Assembly (NCBI RefSeq): GCF_009797935.1 | Contig: NZ_VOLC01000011.1 | Span: 63,678 to 127,677, forward strand | Length of the DNA: 64,000 bases | From: Lunatibacter salilacus | GTDB taxonomy: Bacteria > Bacteroidota > Bacteroidia > Cytophagales > Cyclobacteriaceae | Reading direction: 5' to 3' | Part shown: positions 8,975-17,236 of the stretch, piece after piece | Layout of the letters: every line of letters starts with the position of its first letter | Position numbering within the stretch: the stretch's first letter is position 1 | The notes under the pieces: model-generated | Database searches by the model: none | What the model was told of the DNA's origin: nothing | What the model saw: only the letters and a program-made list of their open reading frames with translations | Made by a program: the position numbers and the translations under genes

Positions 8975-9463
8975 CTGCTTTTTCTCTTTACTTAAACTTA
9001 TCTTCCCTGTGCAAAAAGAAGTTACAAGGTATATGCCCTTTTGCCCAAGTTAGGTTTAGGGTTTTGCTCATTCAAATGTCACCAAAAAAAATCGGCCTTT
9101 GTTTAAAACGCAGATTTTTCATATCAGTATTAGAATTATTATTGATCTAATGATATACTTCTACCGATTCACTTCAATCAACCCATCCGCCAGCAAAGCT
9201 TTTCACATTGTCGAAGCCATTGGCTATAAGGATGAAATGGGCTATTGCCGCCCTTGCCCCACTTTGACAATGCACAATCACAGGATTATTTTTGGAAATC
9301 TTATTCAAATTATCCATCAATTACTAATCACCGATCCTGAAAATTTAATTTGACTTTTTATCAATTAGGTAAGAGGTTTGCTGGATAAAAATATCAATTT
9401 CATCGGAACGGAAGATGTGCCGAAGGAAATTTATGATTTCTCCGTATTAATTAATTACTCTAA
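8975..9463. other. Gap with decayed sequence between channel gene and uracil-DNA glycosylase
   Basis: No intact gene fits here. The only coding trace is the rhodanese fragment at 9174-9317 on the minus strand. Short open frames on the plus strand (9099-9353) are the complement of that fragment. No clear promoter consensus was found for either flanking gene. Confidence 0.6.
9174..9317 (-). pseudogene. Rhodanese domain remnant (C-terminal half)
   Basis: Read on the minus strand, 47 codons give NPVIVHCQSGARAAIAHF and end GGWVD-stop. This is the C-terminal half of a rhodanese domain: the active-site loop CQSGARA with its catalytic cysteine, then the final helix and the FAGGW strand. The first half (the DVR and GHI motifs) is missing; in-frame TAG and TAA codons sit directly before the first ATG, and no other frame upstream restores it. 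In related bacteria such a tail ends single-domain rhodaneses or metallo-beta-lactamase-rhodanese fusions. It is most likely a deletion remnant; a short functional peptide is unlikely. Confidence 0.7.
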
Positions 9464-10033
9464 ATGCGAGACCTGTTATCCCAAATCCGATCCTGTACCC
9501 TTTGCGCTTCCCATCTACCTCTGGGCCCCAAGCCTGTAATCCGGGTAAGTTCCGCAAGTAAAATATTGGTCGTCGGTCAAGCTCCCGGGACTAAGGTGCA
9601 TGCTTCCGGAATTCCTTGGGACGACCTGAGTGGGAAAGAACTGAGAAGGTGGTTGGATGTGGGTGCAGATACTTTTTATGACACGGATTACTTCGGGATC
9701 ATGCCCATGGGTTTATGCTATCCGGGAAGGGGAAAGAGTGGGGACCTCCCTCCTCGAATAGAATGTGCCCCAACTTGGCACGCACAGGTTTTGAATGAAA
9801 TGCCTCAGATCGAACTGGTTTTATTAATTGGGCAATATGCCCAGAAGTACTATTTGGGGAAAGAAAAGGAACCAACCCTTACCGCTACAGTAAGGAAATA
9901 TGAAGCCTTCTTACCTAGATTTTTCCCGCTAGTCCATCCATCCCCTAGAAATAAAATTTGGCAGAAGAAAAATCCGTGGTTTGAGGAGGTGGTAGTTCCC
10001 GAACTACGAAATCGAGTGCACGCTATTTTATAG
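9464..10033 (+). CDS. Uracil-DNA glycosylase family protein
   Basis: A 189-residue DNA-repair glycosylase of the uracil-DNA glycosylase superfamily. The N-terminus MRDLLSQIRSCTLCASHLPLGPKPV has the CxxC start typical of this family-4-like group; motif A appears as VVGQAPGTKVHASGIPWDD (about residues 36-54) and motif B as LVHPSPRNKIW near residue 167, with the catalytic-loop HPSPRN. Only two conserved N-terminal cysteines are obvious, so an iron-sulfur cluster as in classic family 4 is uncertain. It should remove uracil or a related base from DNA. The ATG at 9464 matches the family start. It is single, and the next gene begins 303 bases later. Confidence 0.85.
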   Translation: MRDLLSQIRSCTLCASHLPLGPKPVIRVSSASKILVVGQAPGTKVHASGIPWDDLSGKELRRWLDVGADTFYDTDYFGIMPMGLCYPGRGKSGDLPPRIECAPTWHAQVLNEMPQIELVLLIGQYAQKYYLGKEKEPTLTATVRKYEAFLPRFFPLVHPSPRNKIWQKKNPWFEEVVVPELRNRVHAIL

Positions 10034-10123
10034 TAATAGGATATGGATACACCGGATTCTTAGTATTTTTTTACCTTGTTAAGGTATTTGCGGGTTAATT
10101 TTTTGACCTTTTGCTCCAATATT

Positions 10124-10268
10124 TACGTAAAATCTCAACTGCTCATTTTAGATTAAATAATTGTTTTGACGGATTTTCGTGCCAATTTTCTAGGCAAACC
10201 GATTTTTAAAATTAAATAATAAGTAAAAATACGTATTTAAAATACGTAGTATCAAAAACTTTTACGTA
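10124..10268 (+). promoter_or_regulatory. Cluster of four TACGTA palindromes upstream of the nitrate transporter gene
   Basis: TACGTA occurs at 10124-10129, 10230-10235, 10243-10248 and 10263-10268, all in the 303-base gap before the transporter start at 10337. The second lies inside a perfect 12-base palindrome AAATACGTATTT (10227-10238), and the second and third are 13 bases apart centre to centre. The same hexamer recurs before the siroheme/nirB genes and before the two-component system, so these are candidate binding sites for the NarL-type regulator encoded at 24298-24978. Binding is inferred from repetition and position. Confidence 0.5.
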
Positions 10269-10336
10269 CATTTCGGGTGTTAACCAAAAAGCTTTAAACC
10301 CAAAGTAGCCTTCTTTCTACCAAAATCCTTCTTACT

Positions 10337-11689
10337 ATGAAAAACTTGGCAAAAAAAGCAACTTCAATCGACCTATTTAATTTCAAAACACCACAGATGC
10401 GGGCTTTCCATATGTCTTGGATGGCGTTTTTCCTGTGTTTTTTCGGGTGGTTTGGCATTGCTCCGCTGATGGCAGTCGTCAGGGAGGAATTACTCCTTAC
10501 CAAATCCCAAATTGGGAACATCATTATCGCCTCTGTGGCCATTACCGTAATTGCCCGTTTGGGCATCGGATGGCTGCTTGACAGAATCGGACCCCGTATC
10601 ACATATACGTACTTGTTGATCTTGGGAGCCATTCCGGTTATGTTGATCGGATTAAGTAACAGCTACGAGTCCTTTTTGATTTTTAGACTCCTTATCGGTG
10701 CAATCGGTGCTGGCTTTGTGGTGACCCAATACCACACGTCATTGATGTTTGCCCCCAATGTTGTGGGGACTGCCAATGCAACAACAGCTGGATGGGGCAA
10801 TCTGGGTGGAGGGGTTACCCAAATGGTAATGCCAATGCTTTTTGCTTTGTTCGTATCGCTGGGATTTTTGGAGAAAGAGGCTTGGAGATATGCCATGGTC
10901 ATTCCGGGAATAGCCATGCTTATTTGCGGGGTCATGTATTATAAATTTACAACAGACCTACCTGAGGGGAATATGAAAGAATTAAAAGCCAAAGGGAAAG
11001 GTGAAGACAAGAAAAGCAAAGGTGCATTTAAAAAAGCGTTAAAAGACAAGCGGGTATGGGCACTGTTTCTGATTTACGGTGCATGCTTCGGCGTTGAGTT
11101 GACGATAAACAATGTGGCGGCGATTTATTTTCACGATTATTTTAGACTGGATGTAAAGACCGCAGGCCTGATTGCCGGATTGTTTGGTTTGATGAACCTT
11201 TTTGCCCGCTCACTTGGCGGTTTTTTTGGAGACAAAGCCGGATTAAAATGGGGCTTAAAAGGCCGGGTAATGCTGATGGGCGGTGTGTTATTTTTGGAAG
11301 GTATATCCTTGATGTGTTTTTCCCAAATCAGCCTATTGCCACTGGCAATAGGGGTAATGATTGTTTTTAGCCTCTTCGTTCAAATGGCGGAGGGAGCCAC
11401 TTTTGCCGTAGTGCCATTTGTCAATAAGAAAGCCATGGGGACCGTTTCCGGTATTGTGGGAGCCGGAGGTAATGCCGGCGCCGTAATGGCCGGATTTCTT
11501 TTCAAAATGGAGAGCCTGAGCTATCCTCAGGCATTGGGTATTCTTGGAATTGCGGTTACTGTGGTTTCCGTTTCATCCTTACTGGTCCGCTTTTCTCCTG
11601 CCGACGAAAAATCCGCCGCCGCAGATCTTGAGGCCTCTTTGGAGGAAAAAAACCAAGCATTACAACCCGCTTACGTAATGGGAAAATAA
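10337..11689 (+). CDS. Nitrate/nitrite MFS transporter (NarK/NNP family)
   Basis: A 450-residue, 12-helix inner-membrane transporter of the nitrate/nitrite porter family, which moves nitrate in (and often nitrite out). The two family signatures are present: GWGNLGGGVTQMVMP in helix 5 (about residues 151-165) and GAGGNAGAVMAGFLF in helix 11 (about residues 378-392); a loop motif LLDRIGPR is also seen. A charged loop (KGKGEDKKSKGAFKKALKD) separates the two halves. The ATG at 10337 precedes a short cytoplasmic tail with FNFKTPQMRAF, usual for the family. It is the first gene of the nitrate island, 54 bases before the nitrate reductase gene, with TACGTA palindromes upstream and one (11672-11677) inside its last codons. 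Confidence 0.92.
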   Translation: MKNLAKKATSIDLFNFKTPQMRAFHMSWMAFFLCFFGWFGIAPLMAVVREELLLTKSQIGNIIIASVAITVIARLGIGWLLDRIGPRITYTYLLILGAIPVMLIGLSNSYESFLIFRLLIGAIGAGFVVTQYHTSLMFAPNVVGTANATTAGWGNLGGGVTQMVMPMLFALFVSLGFLEKEAWRYAMVIPGIAMLICGVMYYKFTTDLPEGNMKELKAKGKGEDKKSKGAFKKALKDKRVWALFLIYGACFGVELTINNVAAIYFHDYFRLDVKTAGLIAGLFGLMNLFARSLGGFFGDKAGLKWGLKGRVMLMGGVLFLEGISLMCFSQISLLPLAIGVMIVFSLFVQMAEGATFAVVPFVNKKAMGTVSGIVGAGGNAGAVMAGFLFKMESLSYPQALGILGIAVTVVSVSSLLVRFSPADEKSAAADLEASLEEKNQALQPAYVMGK

Positions 11690-11743
11690 CTCCTTTGTCA
11701 TTTAATCATTTCTCGACGCCCGAACCAAATTCCTGACGCAACT

Positions 11744-14700
11744 ATGAAAGCACAAAAAGTAAAAAGTACCTGCTCTTACTGCGGTGTCGGATGTGGAATT
11801 CTTATTCACAGGGACACCAAGGGAAAGCTTACTGTGGAAGGGGACCCTGAACACCCGGTCAATAAAGGCATGCTTTGCTCTAAAGGGATGAACCTGCATT
11901 ACGTTGTGGAGGATACCTCGGATCGTTTACTTTATCCTCAGATGCGTTGGGGAAAGGGCCACGAATTGGAAAAAGTCGATTGGGGAACGGCCTTGAAGCG
12001 GGCCGCTGCCGTCTTCAAAGCTATGAGTTCTAATTTCGGATCCGATTCCGTTGGGTTTTATGTATCCGGTCAATGCCTGACGGAGGAATATTACCTGGTG
12101 AATAAGTTGGTGAAAGGGTATTTGAAAACAAATAACCTGGACACGAATTCCAGGCTTTGCATGAGTTCTGCCGTAATGGGTTATACCCTCACCCTAGGAG
12201 AAGATGCGGTTCCTATTTCTTATGAGGATATTGAATTGGCGGATTGTTTTCTGGTTGCCGGTGCCAATCCGGCTTGGTGTCACCCCATTCTTTGGAGAAG
12301 GATAGAAAAGCATAAGGAGCTGAATCCTTCTGTCAAAATCGTAGTGGTGGACCCACGCAAAACCCAAACCTGTTCGGTGGCAGACCTTCATTTGCAGCTT
12401 CTGCCGGGAACGGATACCGTGTTGTATCAAGCCATAGGACGCTCTTTGATTGAGAATGGCGATATAGATGTGGAATTTATACAGGGCCATACGGATGGAT
12501 TTGAAGCTTACCGGGACGAGGTTTTTGGTAAAACGATCCAAGAGGCAGCGCAGATTTGCGGGGTTAGGGAAGAGGATATCCGCTTAGCAGCCAGCTATAT
12601 CGGCACCTCTAAGGGTTTTCTTAGCCTGTGGGCCATGGGCCTCAATCAGAGTGCGGATGGGGTTAACAAAAACCTAGCTTTGATAGATCTTAATCTGATT
12701 ACCGGCCAAATTGGAAAACCGGGTGCCGGGCCATTTTCCCTGACAGGACAGCCCAATGCCATGGGGGGAAGGGAAGTGGGCGGCATGGCTACCATGCTAT
12801 CCGCTCACCGCAAATTGTCCGACCCAGCCCAAAGAAAGGAAGTGGCGGATTTTTGGGGAGTGGAGGAACTGTCCGCAAAGCCAGGGCTTACGGCAACTCA
12901 AATGATCGAAGCCTTGGAAAGTGGTCGATTGAAAGCCATTTGGATAATTTGTACGAATCCATTGGTTAGCCTTCCAGATGCTTCACGGGTAAGAAGGGCC
13001 TTGAAGAACGCCAAATTTGTAGTCGTCCAAGACATATCTTCAAAAAATGAGGCAATCCCGTTTGCGGATTTGGTCCTTCCGGCTGCCGGATGGGCGGAAA
13101 AGGAAGGTACAATGACCAATTCGGAAAGAAGGATTTCGTACCTAAATAAAATTACTGACGCACCGGGAGAAGCCTTGCCCGATGCGGAAATATTGATCCA
13201 ATTTGCTAGGGAGATGAATTTTTCGGGATTCGAGTACGAATCAATGAGCGAAGTGTTTGCCGAGCATGCCGCTTTGACTGCGGGGACTTCACTGGATATT
13301 TCCGGGTTGGATTATGCCCATTTGCAGTTCCAGGGTACGGTCCAATGGCCCTTTACCCAGCAAAATAAGCAATCAACACCAAGACTATTTACGGACAAAA
13401 AATTCTATACACCGAATCAACGTGCCCAAATCAAAACCTGTCAGGCTCAACTCTCCTCGGAGCAAACCTCCCCCGACTTCCCGCTGATTCTTACCACTGG
13501 AAGGGTTCGGGATCAATGGCATACGATGACCCGGACGGGGAAAGTCAGCAAGCTGGGCCAACATCTGCCCAAACCTTTTCTGGAAATACATCCTGATGAT
13601 GCCATGGAACGGGATATTAATGATGGGGATACAGTTGTAGTTACAGGGTATCGAGGAGATGTAAAAGTTCATGCGAAATTAACCGATACGATTCGAAGAG
13701 GAGTTGTCTTCTTGCCCATGCACTGGGGGAGGATGCTAGGATCGGATTTTGCTAAGGCCAATAACCTTACCGGACATGCCATTGACCCCATATCCAAACA
13801 GCCCGACTTTAAGTTTTCGGCTGTCCAAGTTGCCAAATTTAAAAAGCCCCACCAAAAGGTCCTTATCATCGGCGCCGGAGCGGCTGCCTATCGGTTTATC
13901 CAAACATACAGGGAGCTCAATCAAACGGATGAAATTCAGGTATTTTCCAAAGAAAAACACCCTTTTTACAACCGGGTGCTCCTTCCTGACTATGTCTGCC
14001 AACACAAGACTTGGGAAGATTTGCAGAAATTCAAGGTTGGTGAAATGGAATTTTTGGATATCCAATTATCCGTGGAAAATGGCATTGCGGCCATTGACAG
14101 ATCCACTAAACAAGTAGTGGATGACCACGGAAAAGTTCACCATTACGACATTTTAGTCATGGCAACCGGGAGCAGGGCCTTTATTCCCCCGGATGCCCCC
14201 ATGCACCTTCCCGGCGTTTTTACCATGAGAAACAGGGACAACGCCGATGGTCTGGTTGACTATTTGGGTGGGAAGGGGCATGTGATGATTGTTGGTGGAG
14301 GTCTGCTGGGACTGGAACTCGCGGCCTCCTTAAGGGAAGTGGATATCCAAGTTACTGTAATTCAATTGGCCTCCCGCCTAATGGAAAGGCAACTTGACCC
14401 TGTCTCCAGTGCCTTGTTGCGCACCAAGATGGAAGAGATGGAGGTAAACCTTTATCTCAATAACCAAGTGGATCGGCTAATCCAAGATCCGGATGATTTG
14501 AAGATCACGGCCTATCTCAAAAGTGGAACAACAGTGGCCTGTAACGCCGTGGTCTATGCCATTGGTACCCGGCCTAACATCGAACTTGCAAAATCCGCAG
14601 GTGTGGAATGCGGAATGGGGGTAAAAGTAAACGATTACCTGCAAACTTCGGATTCCTCCATTTTTGCCATGGGTGAAATAGCGGAGTTCGATGGAAGGGT

Positions 14701-15253
14701 AAACGGAATCACCGCCGCCGCCGAGCAGCAAGCCGACATAGCGGCAAGGTATATCAACGGCGACCAACTTAGTGTCTACAAAGGAACGGTTTCCATGAAT
14801 ATTCTCAAATTCGCCGATTTGGATCTTTGTTCTATAGGCATGCCTGAAATTCCCGCCAATGCGGAGGGGTTTGAGGAGATCTTGCTGATGGATACTTCCC
14901 AGATGTTTTACAAAAAATGTATCGTACACAAGGATAAATTAGTTGGGGCCATTTTGATGGGGGACAAGACGGAGTTTGCAGAATTCAAAAATCTTATCGA
15001 AGAAAAGATAGAGTTATCGGATAAACGTCAGGAGCTGCTTCGCGGAAAATCCACGCAGGAGTCAGTTATGGGTCGGCTGGTATGTTCTTGCGGTAACGTA
15101 GGAATTGGTAACCTGGAAAAGCATATTGAAAAAGGAGTCACGGACTTCAGGGAACTATGTCAGCGGACCGGTGCAGGCTTGGGTTGTGGCAGTTGTAAAC
15201 CCGAAATCAAACAGGTATTGACAGAAAGCTGTAAATTAGAACCGAGTTTGTAG
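11744..15253 (+). CDS. nasA: Assimilatory nitrate reductase catalytic subunit fused to NAD(P)H/FAD oxidoreductase and BFD-type [2Fe-2S] domain
   Basis: A 1169-residue cytoplasmic enzyme reducing nitrate to nitrite. Residues 1-700 are a bis-MGD molybdoenzyme: [4Fe-4S] ligands C10, C13, C17 and C45, and the molybdenum ligand C139 in NSRLCMSSAV. From about residue 705 a second enzyme begins: FAD motif VLIIGAGAAAYRF, then NAD motif VMIVGGGLLGLELAASL, homologous to the front of NirB at 19347 (shared GGGLLGLE, ASRLM-RQLD). The last 50 residues carry CSC and CGSC cysteines of a BFD-like [2Fe-2S] domain. The protein thus contains a complete electron path from NAD(P)H to nitrate, where many bacteria use a separate subunit. 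Start ATG at 11744 fits the cluster spacing; 28 bases precede the rubredoxin-tailed gene. Confidence 0.93.
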   Translation: MKAQKVKSTCSYCGVGCGILIHRDTKGKLTVEGDPEHPVNKGMLCSKGMNLHYVVEDTSDRLLYPQMRWGKGHELEKVDWGTALKRAAAVFKAMSSNFGSDSVGFYVSGQCLTEEYYLVNKLVKGYLKTNNLDTNSRLCMSSAVMGYTLTLGEDAVPISYEDIELADCFLVAGANPAWCHPILWRRIEKHKELNPSVKIVVVDPRKTQTCSVADLHLQLLPGTDTVLYQAIGRSLIENGDIDVEFIQGHTDGFEAYRDEVFGKTIQEAAQICGVREEDIRLAASYIGTSKGFLSLWAMGLNQSADGVNKNLALIDLNLITGQIGKPGAGPFSLTGQPNAMGGREVGGMATMLSAHRKLSDPAQRKEVADFWGVEELSAKPGLTATQMIEALESGRLKAIWIICTNPLVSLPDASRVRRALKNAKFVVVQDISSKNEAIPFADLVLPAAGWAEKEGTMTNSERRISYLNKITDAPGEALPDAEILIQFAREMNFSGFEYESMSEVFAEHAALTAGTSLDISGLDYAHLQFQGTVQWPFTQQNKQSTPRLFTDKKFYTPNQRAQIKTCQAQLSSEQTSPDFPLILTTGRVRDQWHTMTRTGKVSKLGQHLPKPFLEIHPDDAMERDINDGDTVVVTGYRGDVKVHAKLTDTIRRGVVFLPMHWGRMLGSDFAKANNLTGHAIDPISKQPDFKFSAVQVAKFKKPHQKVLIIGAGAAAYRFIQTYRELNQTDEIQVFSKEKHPFYNRVLLPDYVCQHKTWEDLQKFKVGEMEFLDIQLSVENGIAAIDRSTKQVVDDHGKVHHYDILVMATGSRAFIPPDAPMHLPGVFTMRNRDNADGLVDYLGGKGHVMIVGGGLLGLELAASLREVDIQVTVIQLASRLMERQLDPVSSALLRTKMEEMEVNLYLNNQVDRLIQDPDDLKITAYLKSGTTVACNAVVYAIGTRPNIELAKSAGVECGMGVKVNDYLQTSDSSIFAMGEIAEFDGRVNGITAAAEQQADIAARYINGDQLSVYKGTVSMNILKFADLDLCSIGMPEIPANAEGFEEILLMDTSQMFYKKCIVHKDKLVGAILMGDKTEFAEFKNLIEEKIELSDKRQELLRGKSTQESVMGRLVCSCGNVGIGNLEKHIEKGVTDFRELCQRTGAGLGCGSCKPEIKQVLTESCKLEPSL

Positions 15254-15281
15254 TTTTACCAAGTGGGCTTTCGAAATAACT

Positions 15282-16760
15282 ATGTCTCTTAAAAATTTAT
15301 CCAACGAAATCCGTATGTCCGATTCACTCAATCTTCCTGTTCAAAAATCCGAACTCGTCAGGGTCTTCGTTAAGGGAGGGATCATTTCACCGGGCGACTT
15401 TCAGAAGATCATTCTTACCGCTTCCTCCCTAGGGACTACCTACCTGCATTTGGGTTCCAGACAGGATATTCTTTTTCCCCTTCGGGAAAAGAACACCGAA
15501 GTGCTTGAAGAGACGTTTTCCTCCATTCAGACAGCCTACGATACAGATGGGGAGTCTTACCAAAATATCGTAAGTTCTTATACCGCTTTGGATGTGATGC
15601 CCACTACGCATTGGCTGGCTTCGCATATTTACCATTATATGCTGGATACCTTTGACTATAAGCCCAAGTTGAAGATCAATATAGTGGATCCGGTCCAGAA
15701 CTTGGTTCCACTCTTTACGGGAAACTTAAATTTTATAGCCTCTTCCCATGAAAACTATTGGTACCTTTTTCTCCGATTTTCTGAAATAGACCAAAAGCCT
15801 TGGTGTGCTCCCGAACTTATTTTTAGCTATGACTTTTCCAAGTTGGCCAAAGCAATAGAGCAGCTTGATCCGTTGAAATCCAATATAACTTATGCCGAAA
15901 TATATCATCGGGCTATTGAAGGTCTTGAATTGAATACCCGGCCAAAAGATCAGGAATTGAAGTACCCTGAATCGACGTCGCCATACTATGAGGGGATGAA
16001 TCGGGTAGCCGGCGGAAAATATTGGCTGGGATTGTATTGGAGAAATAATAAATTTACAGTGAATTTTCTAAAAGCCCTGTGTGCACTCTGCATCGATACC
16101 AATATCGGAAAGCTAAGTATTACTCCGTGGAAATCCCTAATCGTCAGGGGAATCGAAGAAAAGGATCGGATGAGCTGGGAGAAGCTGTTGGGAAAATATG
16201 GGATAAATATCCGACACAGTTCGCTGGAATTAAACTGGCACCTGCCTGTATTGGATGATGAAGCGCTGGAAATAAAAAATTATTTGGTTCGGGCACTGGA
16301 CAAAATGGATATTAGTACCTATGGGCTTTCCTTCTCGGTCAAGACTTCGCATATGGTTCCCTTCACTTCAATTGTGGTTGAGCGGAATGCAAAAATGGAG
16401 ACAAAAGACCCGGATAGTTTTAATATCCTGTACTCCAAAGACTTCAACCCCAACCTGTCCGAATATTTTTATTATGTTAAAGGAGTGGCTTTGGAGACCA
16501 TTCCCACGCTACTTCTTCAGTTGAGTTACACCTACTATGATCAGTTGGCCGCAAAAAAAAAGGTTAACACCGGGAAAAAGGAACTGCCCGAGCGGAAATC
16601 CCTCAAGTACCAATGCTCTTCCTGCCTTACCATCTACGATGAAAAAATCGGAGATCCAGGTGCTGGGATCATGGCGGGCACGGAATTTTTGAGTTTGCCG
16701 GCTGATTATGCTTGTTCGGTTTGTGAAAGCCCGAAGTCGGGGTTTAGGAGGATCAATTAA
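15282..16760 (+). CDS. Rubredoxin-tailed protein with degenerate nitrite/sulfite-reductase fold
   Basis: A 492-residue protein. The C-terminus is a rubredoxin: iron ligands C445, C448, C478 and C481 (YQCSSC, ACSVCE) with the DPGAGI loop. Residues about 20-430 look like a nitrite/sulfite reductase: LVRVFVKGGIISPGDF and GSRQDILFP align with the ferredoxin-like half-domain of NirB, and KPKLKINIVDPVQNLV lines up with the NirB segment KLKGGVSGCTRECAEA, but the cluster cysteines are replaced. Only three other cysteines exist, none in a Cx5C or Cx3C pattern, so siroheme/[4Fe-4S] chemistry is unlikely. An electron-transfer or assembly role in nitrate/nitrite reduction is inferred from its position between the nitrate reductase and nirB. 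Confidence 0.8.
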   Translation: MSLKNLSNEIRMSDSLNLPVQKSELVRVFVKGGIISPGDFQKIILTASSLGTTYLHLGSRQDILFPLREKNTEVLEETFSSIQTAYDTDGESYQNIVSSYTALDVMPTTHWLASHIYHYMLDTFDYKPKLKINIVDPVQNLVPLFTGNLNFIASSHENYWYLFLRFSEIDQKPWCAPELIFSYDFSKLAKAIEQLDPLKSNITYAEIYHRAIEGLELNTRPKDQELKYPESTSPYYEGMNRVAGGKYWLGLYWRNNKFTVNFLKALCALCIDTNIGKLSITPWKSLIVRGIEEKDRMSWEKLLGKYGINIRHSSLELNWHLPVLDDEALEIKNYLVRALDKMDISTYGLSFSVKTSHMVPFTSIVVERNAKMETKDPDSFNILYSKDFNPNLSEYFYYVKGVALETIPTLLLQLSYTYYDQLAAKKKVNTGKKELPERKSLKYQCSSCLTIYDEKIGDPGAGIMAGTEFLSLPADYACSVCESPKSGFRRIN

Positions 16761-16826
16761 AAATTAGAAATTACGACTGTATCAATTACGAATTACGAAT
16801 TAAAAATTACGGCAGTATTAATTACG
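16761..16826. repeat. AT-rich AATTACG repeat block (left)
   Basis: Directly after the rubredoxin gene stop, sequence built of AATTACGAATTACG and AATTAAAAATTACGG elements. It is the reverse-complement type of the blocks at 17147-17236 and 17605-17757, so the intervening segment is bounded by inverted copies. Confidence 0.65.
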
Positions 16827-17146
16827 CGGTGTGCAATATATTAAGACAACGATAAAGCTTCTTGCGCTTCTATTTCTCATTTCATGTAAGACATCAGATG
16901 ACAATTCAAGACTTAGAAAACTTTTACTTTGAAATTGCTTTGACTCAAGTGAGACCCGATGTACTAGTTGATATTGGGAATTAAATACGTTGCTACAGCA
17001 CTTTAGAAACATGGGGCGCTTACAGATTGCGAGAAGGGTTATACTTTGGTTCAAACTTTTCCCAACCGAGCGAGATACGGTCTAAAATCCCCACGTTTCC
17101 TAGGTGAAGACCGTTCCGAACGATGAAATCACCGCTACCTCCATAA
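16827..17146. other. Unassigned sequence between repeat blocks, possible decayed gene
   Basis: No intact gene. On the plus strand a GTG at about 16831 opens a short frame resembling a lipoprotein leader (KLLALLFLISCKTSDD) that stops after 30-odd codons; later pieces in other frames (for example YSTLETWGAYRLREGLYFG near 16995-17050) could be the rest of a frameshifted gene. None of this matches a family I know. Confidence 0.3.
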
Positions 17147-17236
17147 TCCGTAATTCTCAATTTATTCTTGCCAATTCCGTAATTCGTAATTCGTAATTTT
17201 TAATTCTTGTTTTACTATTGCTAATTCCGTAATTAA
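17147..17236. repeat. AT-rich CCGTAATTCG repeat block (middle)
   Basis: Copies of CCGTAATTCGTAATTCG and related AT-rich words, in the opposite orientation to the left block. The stop codon of the four-helix-bundle pseudogene (TAA, 17235-17233) lies inside this block. Confidence 0.6.

Noticed and set aside
9084-9121. AAAAATC / GATTTTT inverted sequence downstream of the rhodanese remnant
   Set aside because: Only an AT stem with a long unpaired middle; no reliable terminator.
9380-9463. Plus-strand frame reading GLLDKNINFIGTEDVPKEIY before the glycosylase start, as a remnant C-terminus
   Set aside because: No start or matching upstream part and the frame runs out of phase into the glycosylase gene; no family recognised.
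10071-10086. TTACCTTGTTAAGGTA short palindrome after the uracil-DNA glycosylase gene
   Set aside because: A 6-bp stem without a following T run on the plus strand; likely chance.
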